The notes beneath the pieces are model-generated. The model did not search any database and was not told the origin of the DNA. It saw nothing but the letters and a program-made list of their open reading frames with translations. Positions 1 through 8,743 of a stretch of DNA of 64,000 nt are shown here, one piece after another (the stretch's first letter is position 1; every line of letters starts with the position of its first letter). Position numbers and translations under genes: made by a program. The stretch is from Plesiomonas sp051652165 (GTDB lineage: Bacteria > Pseudomonadota > Gammaproteobacteria > Enterobacterales > CAMTGL01). The stretch covers positions 86,913-150,912 of the forward strand of contig NZ_JBOFTR010000017.1 of the NCBI RefSeq assembly GCF_051652165.1, given 5' to 3'.

Positions 1-60
1 CCAAGCTTACTCCATTCAGCTTAACGTTTTATGTCTCATCAACCTACCATAGCTGATTTT

Positions 61-978
61 TCATCCTGAAACGGTTTGGCCTTGTGCACTGTCTTTCATC
101 TCTTCAGGTACAGCAGAAACAGGATCTTGGTGAATCATCACATCGGCACCGGGAAACATCGCGATCAGATCTTTTTCCAGCCCGTCAGCAATCCTATGCG
201 CATCAACCAGCGGCAAGGCATCATCTAACTCAAGATGCAATTGAATAAAGCGTGTAGGCCCAGCACGGCGAGTACGTAACTGATGCACCCCCATGACACC
301 CGCAGTAGACCGCACTTTTTGTAAAATTTGCTCACGCTCTGCAACAGGCAATGCTTGATCCATTAATGACTGCACTGCCTGATATGCCATGTAAAATGCA
401 CTGACTAAAATGTAGCAACCAATGCCGATTGCAAACAGCGCATCAGCTTTACCCCAGCCCCACCAGCTTAAACCCAGCGCCAGCAAAATCGCGCCGTTCA
501 TCAGTAGATCACTTTGATAATGCAGCATGTCAGCTTTAATGGCTTGGCTATCGGTACGGCGTACGACGTAACGCTGAAAAATCAGTAGCATTAAAGTGAC
601 TAATAGTGCAAATAAGGTCACCGCAACCCCTAGACTCAGATCGTCCATAGGTTGTGGCTTGATTAGGCGCTCTACCCCTTGTAATAGCAGGAAAAATGCC
701 GACCCACAGACAAAGGCACTTTGTGCCAATGCCGCCAGTGACTCAGCTTTACCGTGGCCAAATCGGTGATCTTCATCTGGTGGTTGCAACGAGTAACGGA
801 TCACCAATAGGTTAGTTAATGACGCAGCAATATCCAGGAGCGAATCAACCACCGAAGCCAATAGGCTGACAGCACCGGTTTTCCACCATGCCACTATTTT
901 TACCAATAGCAGCAAGGTGGCCACTAAGGTAGAACATAAGGCAGCCAGTTTTACCCAGCGCCCATAATCCTGATTCAT
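61..978 (-). CDS. fieF: Cation-efflux pump FieF (CDF family)
   Basis: Inner-membrane CDF transporter that exports divalent cations (Zn2+, Fe2+, Cd2+) in exchange for protons. The 305-residue protein aligns end to end with E. coli FieF/YiiP. The transport-site residues fall at the E. coli positions: D45 and D49 in a DSLLD motif, H153 and D157 in HYQSD. Hydrophobic segments fill the first ~210 residues and a cytoplasmic metal-sensing domain follows. The reading frame is open upstream to about 1017, but the ATG at 978 has a good AGAAGGGG ribosome site and matches the family start MNQ-YGR. In E. coli fieF lies next to cpxP; here cpxP is 8.6 kb away. It is divergent from the hydrolase gene at 1196. 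Confidence 0.95.
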   Translation of the reverse strand: MNQDYGRWVKLAALCSTLVATLLLLVKIVAWWKTGAVSLLASVVDSLLDIAASLTNLLVIRYSLQPPDEDHRFGHGKAESLAALAQSAFVCGSAFFLLLQGVERLIKPQPMDDLSLGVAVTLFALLVTLMLLIFQRYVVRRTDSQAIKADMLHYQSDLLMNGAILLALGLSWWGWGKADALFAIGIGCYILVSAFYMAYQAVQSLMDQALPVAEREQILQKVRSTAGVMGVHQLRTRRAGPTRFIQLHLELDDALPLVDAHRIADGLEKDLIAMFPGADVMIHQDPVSAVPEEMKDSAQGQTVSG

Positions 979-1195
979 GGTGTAACCCCTTCTGATTCTG
1001 TTTTCATACTGGCTCATTTTGCCTCTCGTTTTTCTATGAAGGCCAGTATAACGTTTTCCACGTTATGTCGCCTATGCTGCCATTGACGCAACTGCACACA
1101 AGATTACCCCGTGATTTTCTTGAAGGAGAGAGGGCTCTAGCGCATACTTTTTCTTTTATCTCTGTCACTATTTCTAGAATAAATAAGGTAAACCC

Positions 1196-1813
1196 ATGTC
1201 TGTATCATGCTGCCAAGATAACCACCATGCGACCCCAAAAATTGCGCTATTACTGCTCGATTTTATGAACGAAACTATTGACCCGCAGGGCAAATCAGCC
1301 GCACGAGGTTATGCTGAGTTTGCGCACCAACACCACTCTTTGCAGCATATCGCTACGCTTTTACATCATGCACGGGCACAGCAGTGGAAAGTGATACATG
1401 TACGGGTTGCTTTTTCTGCTGATTATCGCGAAGTAAACACTAACTCACCTTTATTCGCTGGTGCAGCAAAAGCCGGTGCATTCCAAGATGGCAGTTGGGG
1501 CGGAGAGTTTTATCCAGCGTTTGCGCCGCAAGCAGGGGAAGATGTGATCACCAAACACCGTGTGAGTGCATGGTATGGTACTGACTTGGCATTGCGGTTA
1601 CGGGCTGCAGGAATTACCCAATTGGTTATGGCAGGTTGTGCGACTGATTTAGTTGTGCAAAGCACAGTACGTGAAGCGCACGATCAAGATTTTATCTGTA
1701 CAGTGGTCAGTGATTGCTGCATCGCCGCGTGTGATGATGACCAAAATGCTACCTTGCGCATGCTCGAAAAAGTGGCTCACGTTCTGACCGTCGATGCTAT
1801 TACGGGCTGTTAG
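1196..1813 (+). CDS. Isochorismatase-like cysteine-hydrolase family protein
   Basis: A 205-residue member of the isochorismatase-like hydrolase superfamily, a Rossmann-like fold that hydrolyses amides or vinyl ethers. The conserved Asp is D22 (LLLLDFMNE) and the Lys is K120 (ITKHRVSAW). In the third motif (AGCATDLVVQST) the usual nucleophile position, three residues after the Thr, is V153 rather than Cys; the nearest Cys is C148. It may therefore belong to a subgroup without the canonical Cys. Substrate cannot be read from sequence. The ATG follows AAGGT at a spacing of about seven. It stands alone between fieF and tpiA. An upstream overlapping frame from 1065 is judged spurious. Confidence 0.8.
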   Translation: MSVSCCQDNHHATPKIALLLLDFMNETIDPQGKSAARGYAEFAHQHHSLQHIATLLHHARAQQWKVIHVRVAFSADYREVNTNSPLFAGAAKAGAFQDGSWGGEFYPAFAPQAGEDVITKHRVSAWYGTDLALRLRAAGITQLVMAGCATDLVVQSTVREAHDQDFICTVVSDCCIAACDDDQNATLRMLEKVAHVLTVDAITGC

Positions 1814-1919
1814 TATCACGGTAGGCTATTGGTGCAATAACAAGTATAAAAAGCCGATACATGATATTATCAATATTCGCGTTTATACTAAATATAACTG
1901 CATTAATTTCCCTAAACAC

Positions 1920-1954
1920 CTTGTTGGGGCAAAGTATTACCTCGCCCCAACAAG
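1920..1954 (-). terminator. Hairpin downstream of tpiA
   Basis: An 11-bp perfect inverted repeat (CTTGTTGGGGC / GCCCCAACAAG) with a 13-nt loop sits 12 bases past the tpiA stop. The following T-run on the minus strand is weak, so termination is likely but not certain. Confidence 0.6.
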
Positions 1955-1966
1955 ATAGAAACACAA

Positions 1967-2731
1967 TTACGCTTTTGCTTTTGCAGCCGCTTTTACGATG
2001 ACGGCAAAAGCATCTGCTTTGAGTGATGCACCACCGACCAGTGCACCATCGATATCTGGCTGAGTAAACAGCTCGGCAGCATTAGCCGCGTTAACTGAAC
2101 CACCGTACTGGATAATAACTTGTTCTGCAACGGCAGCATCATGCTTGGCAATATGGCCACGAATAAATGCATGAATTGCTTGTGCTTGTGCAGGAGTTGC
2201 CGATTTTCCTGTACCAATGGCCCAGATAGGTTCATAGGCAATCACTGCGCCCATCAGTGCTTGCGCGCCTAATGTTGTAAGTACTGCATCGAGTTGAGTT
2301 GCACACACCGCTTCTGTTTCACCGGCTTCATTTTGTGCATCCGTTTCACCAATGCAGAGTACAGGTGTTAAACCTGCCGTTTTGAGTGCGGCAAACTTTT
2401 GTGCGATAAACGCATCGCTCTCATGGTGGTAAGTACGACGCTCAGAGTGGCCAATAATAATGTACTGTGCACCAAACTCTTTGAGCATCTCAGGAGAGAT
2501 ATCACCGGTAAATGCACCTGCAACGTTCACATCCACATTTTGTGCACCCAATACCACCGCAGAATTGACTAATGCGTTCTGGGCTTCAGCCAGATACATC
2601 ACCGGCGGTGCAATGGCTACGCCACAACCTTCAACACCGGCCAATTCCGCATTTAGACCTGCGATCAGATCTTGCACCATGGCTTTGTTACCGTTTAGCT
2701 TCCAGTTACCCATCACTAATGGACGACGCAT
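1967..2731 (-). CDS. tpiA: Triosephosphate isomerase
   Basis: Interconverts dihydroxyacetone phosphate and glyceraldehyde 3-phosphate in glycolysis and gluconeogenesis. The 254-residue TIM barrel carries the catalytic K11 (GNWKLNG), H95 (IIGHSERR) and E167 (AYEPIWAIGTG), and the phosphate-binding QYGGSV and GALVGGASL loops. The ATG at 2731 is preceded by GGAGAG and gives the family N-terminus MR-PLVMGNWK; a TTG five codons upstream is open in frame but unlikely. Length matches E. coli (255). It is transcribed alone, with a hairpin just downstream. Confidence 0.98.
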   Translation of the reverse strand: MRRPLVMGNWKLNGNKAMVQDLIAGLNAELAGVEGCGVAIAPPVMYLAEAQNALVNSAVVLGAQNVDVNVAGAFTGDISPEMLKEFGAQYIIIGHSERRTYHHESDAFIAQKFAALKTAGLTPVLCIGETDAQNEAGETEAVCATQLDAVLTTLGAQALMGAVIAYEPIWAIGTGKSATPAQAQAIHAFIRGHIAKHDAAVAEQVIIQYGGSVNAANAAELFTQPDIDGALVGGASLKADAFAVIVKAAAKAKA

Positions 2732-3083
2732 GCTTGTACTCTCCAATCAACAATCTTATCAATAAGATGCATTATTTGTGGTGTGCGCAGCAAACTACTG
2801 CGGTTCTAAAACAGAATTGGAAAAATATAACAGCTATTTGAATCGATTTATCTGAGAGCCATCATAGATTTTAGGATTGCATGATTTTTTCTGTTGCCTA
2901 TTTACGAAAATTGCTTACATCTTTATGTATATCGCATGACCATTTTTTTATGCTATTAACCGGTGCGTGCAGTGTATTGATACAAAAATGAAGAGAGACA
3001 GAAAAAACAACGTATAGCTTGTTGATAAATAATACAAATAGGGCAATAAAAATACAGTTGCACCCTTCTGATTATAAAAAGAG
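2732..3083. other. Intergenic region tpiA to tRNA-Pro
   Basis: About 350 AT-rich bases between the tpiA start and the tRNA promoter. It must hold the tpiA promoter on the minus strand, but I cannot place its boxes with confidence. No gene is supported: a minus-strand frame across 2948-3343 reads through the tRNA and is a shadow. Confidence 0.5.
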
Positions 3084-3112
3084 TTGACGCGATCATGTGT
3101 GCTGATTAAGAT
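3084..3112 (+). promoter_or_regulatory. Promoter of tRNA-Pro
   Basis: TTGACG at 3084-3089 and TAAGAT at 3107-3112 are separated by exactly 17 bp. The GC-rich stretch GCGCG follows the -10 box, as in growth-rate and stringently controlled stable-RNA promoters. Confidence 0.75.
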
Positions 3113-3122
3113 GCGCGTCATA

Positions 3123-3199
3123 CGGTGAGTAGCGCAGCCCGGTAGCGCAACTGGTTTGGGACCAGTGGGTCGGAGGTTCGAATCCTCTCTCACCGACCA
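3123..3199 (+). tRNA. proM: tRNA-Pro (anticodon UGG)
   Basis: A 77-nt tRNA with encoded CCA end. The acceptor stem pairs CGGTGAG with CTCACCG. The anticodon stem ACTGG/CCAGT encloses the loop TTTGGGA, putting anticodon TGG at 3157-3159. The T-arm is GGAGG TTCGAAT CCTCT. It is nearly identical to E. coli proM, and reads CCA and other proline codons. It stands alone between its own promoter and a strong terminator. Confidence 0.97.
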
Positions 3200-3209
3200 T
3201 ATTAAAAAA

Positions 3210-3235
3210 AGCCCGCTCAATGAGCGGGCTTTTTG
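3210..3235 (+). terminator. Terminator of tRNA-Pro
   Basis: GCCCGCT / AGCGGGC hairpin followed by a run of T (GGGCTTTTTG). An A-run before it could also allow function on the other strand. Confidence 0.9.
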
Positions 3236-3751
3236 CATTCTATTACCATGAACAAGGTCAGAGCGTGCATTTGCTATATTTTCTTGTGTATTCGTCTCTG
3301 TTTTAAGTGAATGCACTTTGTATGTATGCAATCGCCTTATCACAAAAATGCCTTCTCTTTTTACTCCATCTTTCTTTCATTCCTTTATTCACTTTTCTTA
3401 GGTTCTGTCTTTACTTTTTTTGCGCACGTTAACACGATTAGTACTCACTGTGTTTACCCCCTTCTGACTTTTATGCTCTTTTCCCTGCACATTGTTATGG
3501 TTTTTACGTTGTGCTTTTATCTGCTTGTGGCGCGAATACTACAGGGTATGAAGCACGATAGGTTGGCTCTATTTTGGCCCACAATGGAACAAAACGAGGC
3601 GGTTATTACTCTGACAAATTGGCAATAAGGATTACTGAGTGCCAATACGCCCACATATTGCAGTGATCAGTAGGCGGGAAAGCTGTAATTGGTGTTCTAG
3701 GCAGGTATACTCAGACCTCTTTCACTCATTTACCCTTAATGGCGAAATACT
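3236..3751. other. Intergenic region tRNA-Pro to yibN
   Basis: About 515 bases. A 105-codon plus-strand frame (3311-3628) is rich in F, L and S with no family resemblance and no ribosome site. I regard it as non-coding T-rich sequence. The yibN promoter must lie near the 3' end. Confidence 0.45.
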
Positions 3752-4186
3752 ATGCAGCAACAAATCATGCAATTTATTCAGGGTCACACCCTTCTTAGTG
3801 TGGCATGGATTGGGCTATTTGTGGCCGTGATCGTAACCACATATAAAAGCCGTTTTTCCCCCATTAAAACGGTCGATAATGCACGTGCTACACAACTGCT
3901 CAATCGTGAAAATGCGATAGCAGTCGATATCCGCTCACCTGAGGATTATCGTAAAGGCCATATCGTTGATAGTGTAAACATCCTGCCCTCTGCGATTAAA
4001 GATAATCATGTCGGTGAGCTAGAAAAGTATAAAGCACAGCCTGTTATTGTAGTATGTGCTACCGGAATGACCGCACGCAGTGCGGCAGAGAACTTGCATA
4101 AGCTCGGTTTTTCGCAAGTTAGCGTACTGAGCGAAGGGATTACTGGCTGGTCAGCCGCTCACATGCCATTGGCGCGTGGAAAGTAA
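3752..4186 (+). CDS. yibN: Membrane-anchored rhodanese-like protein YibN
   Basis: A 144-residue protein with one N-terminal membrane segment (about residues 14-30) and a cytoplasmic rhodanese domain (about 40-140). It aligns along its length with E. coli YibN. Unlike E. coli YibN, which as I recall has no Cys in the loop, this copy keeps a rhodanese-type C102 (VVCATGMTARS), so sulfurtransferase activity is possible. In E. coli the order is yibN-grxC-secB; here grxC is missing and secB starts 124 bases later. The ATG at 3752 agrees with the family start MQ-IMQF. Confidence 0.9.
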   Translation: MQQQIMQFIQGHTLLSVAWIGLFVAVIVTTYKSRFSPIKTVDNARATQLLNRENAIAVDIRSPEDYRKGHIVDSVNILPSAIKDNHVGELEKYKAQPVIVVCATGMTARSAAENLHKLGFSQVSVLSEGITGWSAAHMPLARGK

Positions 4187-4310
4187 ACACTTCGTTTATT
4201 ATTACGCTTTGCTATACAGTGCAATAAACGCCACCAATGTCTATGGCAACAGCACTGGCAAAGCATCCTCCCCGTTTTCAAGGAAACGAAACTAGAAGGT
4301 AATAATTGTC

Positions 4311-4772
4311 ATGTCTGAGCAAAATATGAGTGAAACCCTGTTCCAAATTCAGCGTATTTACACGAAAGATGTCTCTTTTGAAGCACCTAACTCGCCAACT
4401 ATTTTCCAAAAAGAGTGGCAGCCCGATGTGAAATTAGATCTGGATACTGCATCAAATGAGCTAGGTGATAACGCTTATGAAGTGGTTCTGCGTTTGACTG
4501 TGACGGCAAATGTTGGCGATCAGGTTGCGTTTTTATGTGAAATTCAGCAAGCCGGTATTTTCTCTGTAGCAGGCCTTGATGCTTCACAATTAGCACACTG
4601 CCTAGGTGCATACTGCCCGAATATTCTGTTCCCGTATGCCCGTGAGTGTGTGACGAGTCTAGTGACCCGCGGTACATTCCCACAATTGAATTTAGCGCCA
4701 GTAAATTTTGATGCATTGTTCATGAACTACTTGCAAGAACAAGCTCAACAAGGTCAAACTGAACAGGCATAA
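4311..4772 (+). CDS. secB: Protein-export chaperone SecB
   Basis: Cytoplasmic tetrameric chaperone that keeps preproteins unfolded and hands them to SecA. The 153 residues match SecB throughout, including FQIQRIYTKDVSFEAPN near the N-terminus and the conserved CPNILFPYARE helix around residues 103-113. The acidic/Gln-rich tail (QEQAQQGQTEQA) is typical. GAAGG lies about nine bases upstream of the ATG. It is followed 47 bases later by gpsA, probably in one transcript with gpsA and cysE. Confidence 0.97.
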   Translation: MSEQNMSETLFQIQRIYTKDVSFEAPNSPTIFQKEWQPDVKLDLDTASNELGDNAYEVVLRLTVTANVGDQVAFLCEIQQAGIFSVAGLDASQLAHCLGAYCPNILFPYARECVTSLVTRGTFPQLNLAPVNFDALFMNYLQEQAQQGQTEQA

Positions 4773-4819
4773 TTGCAGCAATACATTCTGTTTTGTTGCC
4801 GAAAAAAGAAGATAACACC

Positions 4820-5827
4820 ATGATGAAACCAGATGTCGCCATGACAGTGATCGGTGCCGGTTCGTACGGTACAGCACTTGCTCTTACTCTTGCTCGTAAT
4901 CATCACCGTGTCATGTTGTGGGGACATAATCCACAGCACATGGCGAGTCTGGTCTCTTCGCGCGAAAACAGTGCTTTTTTGCCGGGTGTTCCCTTCCCTG
5001 CGGCATTGGCAATCGAACCCGATTTAGCCACTGCCGTGGCCGCTAGCCGTGATCTCCTGATTGTTGTTCCTAGCCATGTATTTGGCCAAGTGCTGACGAA
5101 GATCAAACCTTATTTACGCCCTGAAAGCCGGATTGTCTGGGCAACGAAGGGGCTCGAAGCGGATACCGGCCGCCTTTTAGAAGAGGTGGCGCGTGAAATT
5201 TTAGGTGATGCAATACCACTGGCGGTGCTCTCTGGCCCAACATTTGCCAAAGAGATGGCTGCTGGTATGCCAACGGCCATTTCAGTGTCAGCAACCGATC
5301 CACAATTCTCTGCAGATTTGCAAGCCTTGTTTCATTGTGGAAAAAGTTTTCGTGTTTACAACAACCCTGATTTTGTCGGTGTGCAGCTCGGTGGTGCGGT
5401 AAAAAACGTGATCGCCATTGGTGCGGGTATCTCTGACGGTATGGGGTTTGGTGCTAATGCACGCACTGCACTTATTACCCGTGGTTTGGCCGAGATGAGC
5501 CGGTTAGGGGTCGCGTTGGGCGCAGAGCCTGCCACCTTTATGGGCATGGCCGGATTAGGCGATCTGGTATTAACATGCACAGATAACCAATCACGCAATC
5601 GCCGTTTTGGGCTTATGTTAGGGCAAGGCAATGGTGTCGATACCGCCCAACAGAGTATCGGTCAGGTGGTTGAGGGGTATCGCAATACCAAAGAGGTGTA
5701 TATTTTAGCCCAACGCCTTGGCGTTGAAATGCCGATTACGGAACAAATTTATCAGGTGCTTTATTGCGGGAAAGATGCGCGTGAAGCGGCTGTTGCACTG
5801 CTCGCGCGTGCCAGCAAAAACGAGTAA
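4820..5827 (+). CDS. gpsA: Glycerol-3-phosphate dehydrogenase [NAD(P)+]
   Basis: Reduces dihydroxyacetone phosphate to sn-glycerol 3-phosphate for phospholipid synthesis. The 335-residue protein begins with a Rossmann motif (VIGAGSYGTALA), has the SGPTFAKE loop near residue 145 and the conserved GGAVKNVIAIGAGISDG segment with the catalytic Lys. The frame is open from a TTG at 4793, but the ATG at 4820 follows AAGAAG at a normal distance and fits the family length (E. coli 339). An adjacent ATG at 4823 is an alternative. It lies in the conserved secB-gpsA-cysE order. Confidence 0.97.
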   Translation: MMKPDVAMTVIGAGSYGTALALTLARNHHRVMLWGHNPQHMASLVSSRENSAFLPGVPFPAALAIEPDLATAVAASRDLLIVVPSHVFGQVLTKIKPYLRPESRIVWATKGLEADTGRLLEEVAREILGDAIPLAVLSGPTFAKEMAAGMPTAISVSATDPQFSADLQALFHCGKSFRVYNNPDFVGVQLGGAVKNVIAIGAGISDGMGFGANARTALITRGLAEMSRLGVALGAEPATFMGMAGLGDLVLTCTDNQSRNRRFGLMLGQGNGVDTAQQSIGQVVEGYRNTKEVYILAQRLGVEMPITEQIYQVLYCGKDAREAAVALLARASKNE

Positions 5828-5863
5828 TACCTATGTCTGTGGGTTATGGTGGAGTCGGTTGGC

Positions 5864-6685
5864 ATGTATAAACCAGAGCTGGATCTGATCTGGCAAGAGA
5901 TCAAACAAGAGGCGCGGCAACTGGTTGAAGGCGAGCCAATGCTGGCCAGTTTTTTTCATGCCACGATTTTAAAACACAACCATTTAGGTAATGCACTTAG
6001 CTATATTTTAGCCAACAAATTAGCAACAGCAACAATGCCTGCCATTTCAGTGCGAGAGATCATTGAAGAGGCACACGAACACGATTGTGGCATCATTGAA
6101 AGTGCAGCATTCGATATCCGCGCTGTACGCGATCGTGATCCGGCCGTCAGCATGTGTACTACGCCACTGCTGTATTTAAAGGGTATTCATGCGCTGCAAG
6201 GCTATCGGGTGGCAAATTGGTTATGGCAGCAAAATCGCACTTCACTGGCCATTTACTTGCAAAACCAAATCTCGGTAGTGTTTGCCGTAGATATTCATCC
6301 GGCAGCTCGTATTGGCCACGGGATTATGCTCGACCATGCCACCGGCATTGTAATTGGTGAAACGGCAGTAGTCGAAAATGATGTGTCTATTTTGCAAAAT
6401 GTCACTCTTGGTGGCACGGGTAAAGAGTCGGGCGATCGCCATCCAAAAATCCGTGAAGGGGTAATGATTGGCGCAGGTGCAAAAGTACTGGGCAATATTG
6501 AAGTCGGGCGCGGGGCTAAGATTGGCGCAGGTTCAGTGGTGTTACAGGCTGTACCACCACATACCACTGTCGCGGGTATTCCTGCGCGTATTGTCGGGCG
6601 ACCAGGTTGTGCCAAGCCCTCACTGGAGATGGATCAAGACTTTGATCTGCTGCGGCATCACTTCTCGCATGGCGACGGTATTTAA
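5864..6685 (+). CDS. cysE: Serine O-acetyltransferase
   Basis: Acetylates serine with acetyl-CoA, the first step of cysteine synthesis. At 273 residues from the ATG at 5864 it has exactly the E. coli length; GGAG nine bases upstream supports this start over the ATG at 5846. The N-terminal helical domain is followed by a left-handed beta-helix of hexapeptide repeats (about 145-245). Conserved DHATGIVIGETAV holds the catalytic Asp/His. The C-terminus ends in GDGI, the usual tail that docks into CysK. It is 36 bases past gpsA, likely co-transcribed. Confidence 0.97.
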   Translation: MYKPELDLIWQEIKQEARQLVEGEPMLASFFHATILKHNHLGNALSYILANKLATATMPAISVREIIEEAHEHDCGIIESAAFDIRAVRDRDPAVSMCTTPLLYLKGIHALQGYRVANWLWQQNRTSLAIYLQNQISVVFAVDIHPAARIGHGIMLDHATGIVIGETAVVENDVSILQNVTLGGTGKESGDRHPKIREGVMIGAGAKVLGNIEVGRGAKIGAGSVVLQAVPPHTTVAGIPARIVGRPGCAKPSLEMDQDFDLLRHHFSHGDGI

Positions 6686-6751
6686 CCGCCGCCGTTAGGT
6701 GAGGATTAGCTTACGCAACGGTACAATTGACCCTTTCATCACGCACGCAAA

Positions 6752-7216
6752 CTAGCGCGCTCCTGCATACCCTAACTGCCGCCATGACTCATACACCACA
6801 ACAGCCACGGTATTTGACAAATTCATGCTGCGGCTCTCTGCGCACATGGGGATTCGGATTTTTTGCTCTGGTGGTAACGCGTCTAAAATGTCAGCCGGAA
6901 TACCACGAGTTTCTGGGCCAAATAGCAGAAAATCCCCTGCTTGATAGTTGATTTCACTGTGATTTGGCGTGCCTTTGGTGGTCAGCGCAAACAGGCGCAT
7001 TGGCTGCTCACTGGCCAGAAAAGCGGCATAATCGTGGTGACGTTTAATTGCAGTAAACTCATGGTAATCGAGCCCCGCCCGACGCAGGCGCTTATCATCC
7101 CAAGTAAATCCAAGCGGTTCGATCAGGTGCAACCGATAGCCCGTGTTGGCACACAAACGGATAATATTGCCAGTATTCGGCGGAATTTCAGGCTGATACA
7201 GAACGATATTCAGCAT
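6752..7216 (-). CDS. trmL: tRNA (cytidine/uridine-2'-O-)-methyltransferase TrmL
   Basis: SPOUT-class enzyme that 2'-O-methylates position 34 of leucine tRNAs with S-adenosylmethionine. The 154 residues align throughout with E. coli TrmL/YibK (157). The knot motifs are visible: NTGNIIRLCANTG near the N-terminus, LFGPETRGIP around residue 100 and the C-terminal IPM...SRSMNLSNTVAVVVYE. It is convergent with cysE, as in E. coli, with 66 bases between the stops and no clear terminator. Confidence 0.96.
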   Translation of the reverse strand: MLNIVLYQPEIPPNTGNIIRLCANTGYRLHLIEPLGFTWDDKRLRRAGLDYHEFTAIKRHHDYAAFLASEQPMRLFALTTKGTPNHSEINYQAGDFLLFGPETRGIPADILDALPPEQKIRIPMCAESRSMNLSNTVAVVVYESWRQLGYAGAR

Positions 7217-7293
7217 ACAGAGGATTTCACTGATCAGGGTTAATAGAGTAGCAGGAGAATACCCGATCCATACGAAAGGGTAAAATACGATAA

Positions 7294-7324
7294 CACTGGC
7301 CAGTTAACAAAAAACCGGCCAGTG
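7294..7324 (-). terminator. Inverted repeat downstream of cpxA
   Basis: CACTGGCC / GGCCAGTG with a 15-nt A-rich loop begins 27 bases past the cpxA stop. No T-run follows on the minus strand, so this is only a candidate transcript end. Confidence 0.35.
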
Positions 7325-7351
7325 AATAACAGCGTTAACGGATAAAACGCT

Positions 7352-8743
7352 TTAGTCGGCTAACGGTAAGCTAATGATCACCCGTAATCCACCTTGTGGG
7401 CTGGTACTAGCACTGATTGTGCCACGATGCTGTCGAATCGCATTATCCACAATGGCCAACCCTAAACCGGTTCCACCAGAAGTCCGCGTACGTGCTTCAT
7501 CGGTACGGTAAAAGGGGCGGAAAATTTTCTCTCGCTCTTCGGGTGGCACGCCTGGCCCATCATCATCAATAAAAATATGCAGCATACGTGGCATATCACT
7601 GCCCGTATCACATTGAAAGCGCAAGCTAATCATATGATACGCATAGCGCAGAGCATTGCGGATCACGTTCTCAAGGGCACTTTCGAGCAGTGCACGATTA
7701 CCGCTCAGTGGCCACGGTTGCAGCACATCCTCAATCACTAAGGTTTTTCCGCTCTGTTCTGCCTCAAAGGTCGCATCGTCTAACACAGGTTCCCATAACT
7801 CATCTGCATGCAGGGCTTCACGATCAAGATGGCTGTTGAGCTGTAAACGCGACAGCGCCAAGAGATCGCCAATCATACCGTCTAACCGCTGGGCTTCGGT
7901 TTCAATTCGGGCCAGCTCACTGCTTTCCCCCTGACGGCGGCGTACCAGTGCGGTCGCCAGTTGTAAGCGAGTCAGTGGGGTGCGTAACTCATGAGAGATA
8001 TCAGATAACAGACGCTGTTGATTCCCAACCATCTGCTCAAGAACGGTGACCATTTGGTTAAAACTGCGCCCTGCAGCACGAAACTCTTTTGATCCACGCT
8101 CAAGCAGTGGATCAAGGGTGAGTTCGCCACCTGCCACTTTATTGGCAGCTTGCTGTAAACGCCGCGCTGGGCGTGCCAGACTCCAAGCTAACCATAACAA
8201 AAAGGGGGTACTACTTAGCATTGTCACTGCCAATAGGGTGATTGGGTGATCGAGCAAGTAGTTAATCAGCCCTCGATTAGGATCGGTAGGGTGCGATAAA
8301 AAAAGGCGGTATATTTCACTGTGCGCAAACACAATAAAGGGCCCAATAACGATGCGCTGGTCGTACAGCTTTTTACGCGGATGCTGTAAATCTTCTGACA
8401 GCGAGACAAAATTATTCATGTCGCGCGCGCCCATATGACCTGAGCTAAGGAGTAAACCATCACCCCGTTGGATCACCACCCGCACACGAGAGTGCTGATT
8501 GCTATTTAGCGATTGCCGAATTTGCCGATCTGTTGCATCAGCGGGCAAGGCTTGCAGTTGCCGACTGAGTTGGTTAGCCATGCGTTGATAGGTAACTCTT
8601 TCACGTGGTGACAGTTCGGTCACATTGCGGCTATCCCAGCGTGGCAACATCAACACCAACAACAACACCAATGCCAGCGTAAACCAAAAAATCGCAAAAA
8701 TTCGCGCAGTCAGGCTATTGAGGGTAGTGAGTACCCCCATCAT
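7352..8743 (-). CDS. cpxA: Envelope-stress sensor histidine kinase CpxA
   Basis: Inner-membrane sensor kinase/phosphatase that senses misfolded envelope proteins and controls CpxR. 463 residues: membrane segment at about 13-33, periplasmic sensor domain to about 165, second membrane segment at 168-188, HAMP domain, then the phosphoacceptor H251 in LLSDISHELRTPLTRL, and an ATPase domain with N-box (ENVIRNALRYA), DDDGPGV and GGTGLGLAI. The start overlaps the cpxR stop in ATGATG, implying translational coupling; the second ATG (8740) is equally possible. The periplasmic domain is the part that differs most from E. coli CpxA. Confidence 0.96.
   Translation of the reverse strand: MMGVLTTLNSLTARIFAIFWFTLALVLLLVLMLPRWDSRNVTELSPRERVTYQRMANQLSRQLQALPADATDRQIRQSLNSNQHSRVRVVIQRGDGLLLSSGHMGARDMNNFVSLSEDLQHPRKKLYDQRIVIGPFIVFAHSEIYRLFLSHPTDPNRGLINYLLDHPITLLAVTMLSSTPFLLWLAWSLARPARRLQQAANKVAGGELTLDPLLERGSKEFRAAGRSFNQMVTVLEQMVGNQQRLLSDISHELRTPLTRLQLATALVRRRQGESSELARIETEAQRLDGMIGDLLALSRLQLNSHLDREALHADELWEPVLDDATFEAEQSGKTLVIEDVLQPWPLSGNRALLESALENVIRNALRYAYHMISLRFQCDTGSDMPRMLHIFIDDDGPGVPPEEREKIFRPFYRTDEARTRTSGGTGLGLAIVDNAIRQHRGTISASTSPQGGLRVIISLPLAD

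Noticed and set aside
1065..1268. 67-codon frame overlapping the start of the isochorismatase-like gene
   Set aside because: Out of frame with a well-supported gene and without recognisable features.
3311..3628. 105-codon frame upstream of yibN
   Set aside because: Composition is F/L/S-rich as expected from T-rich non-coding DNA, no ribosome site and no family resemblance.
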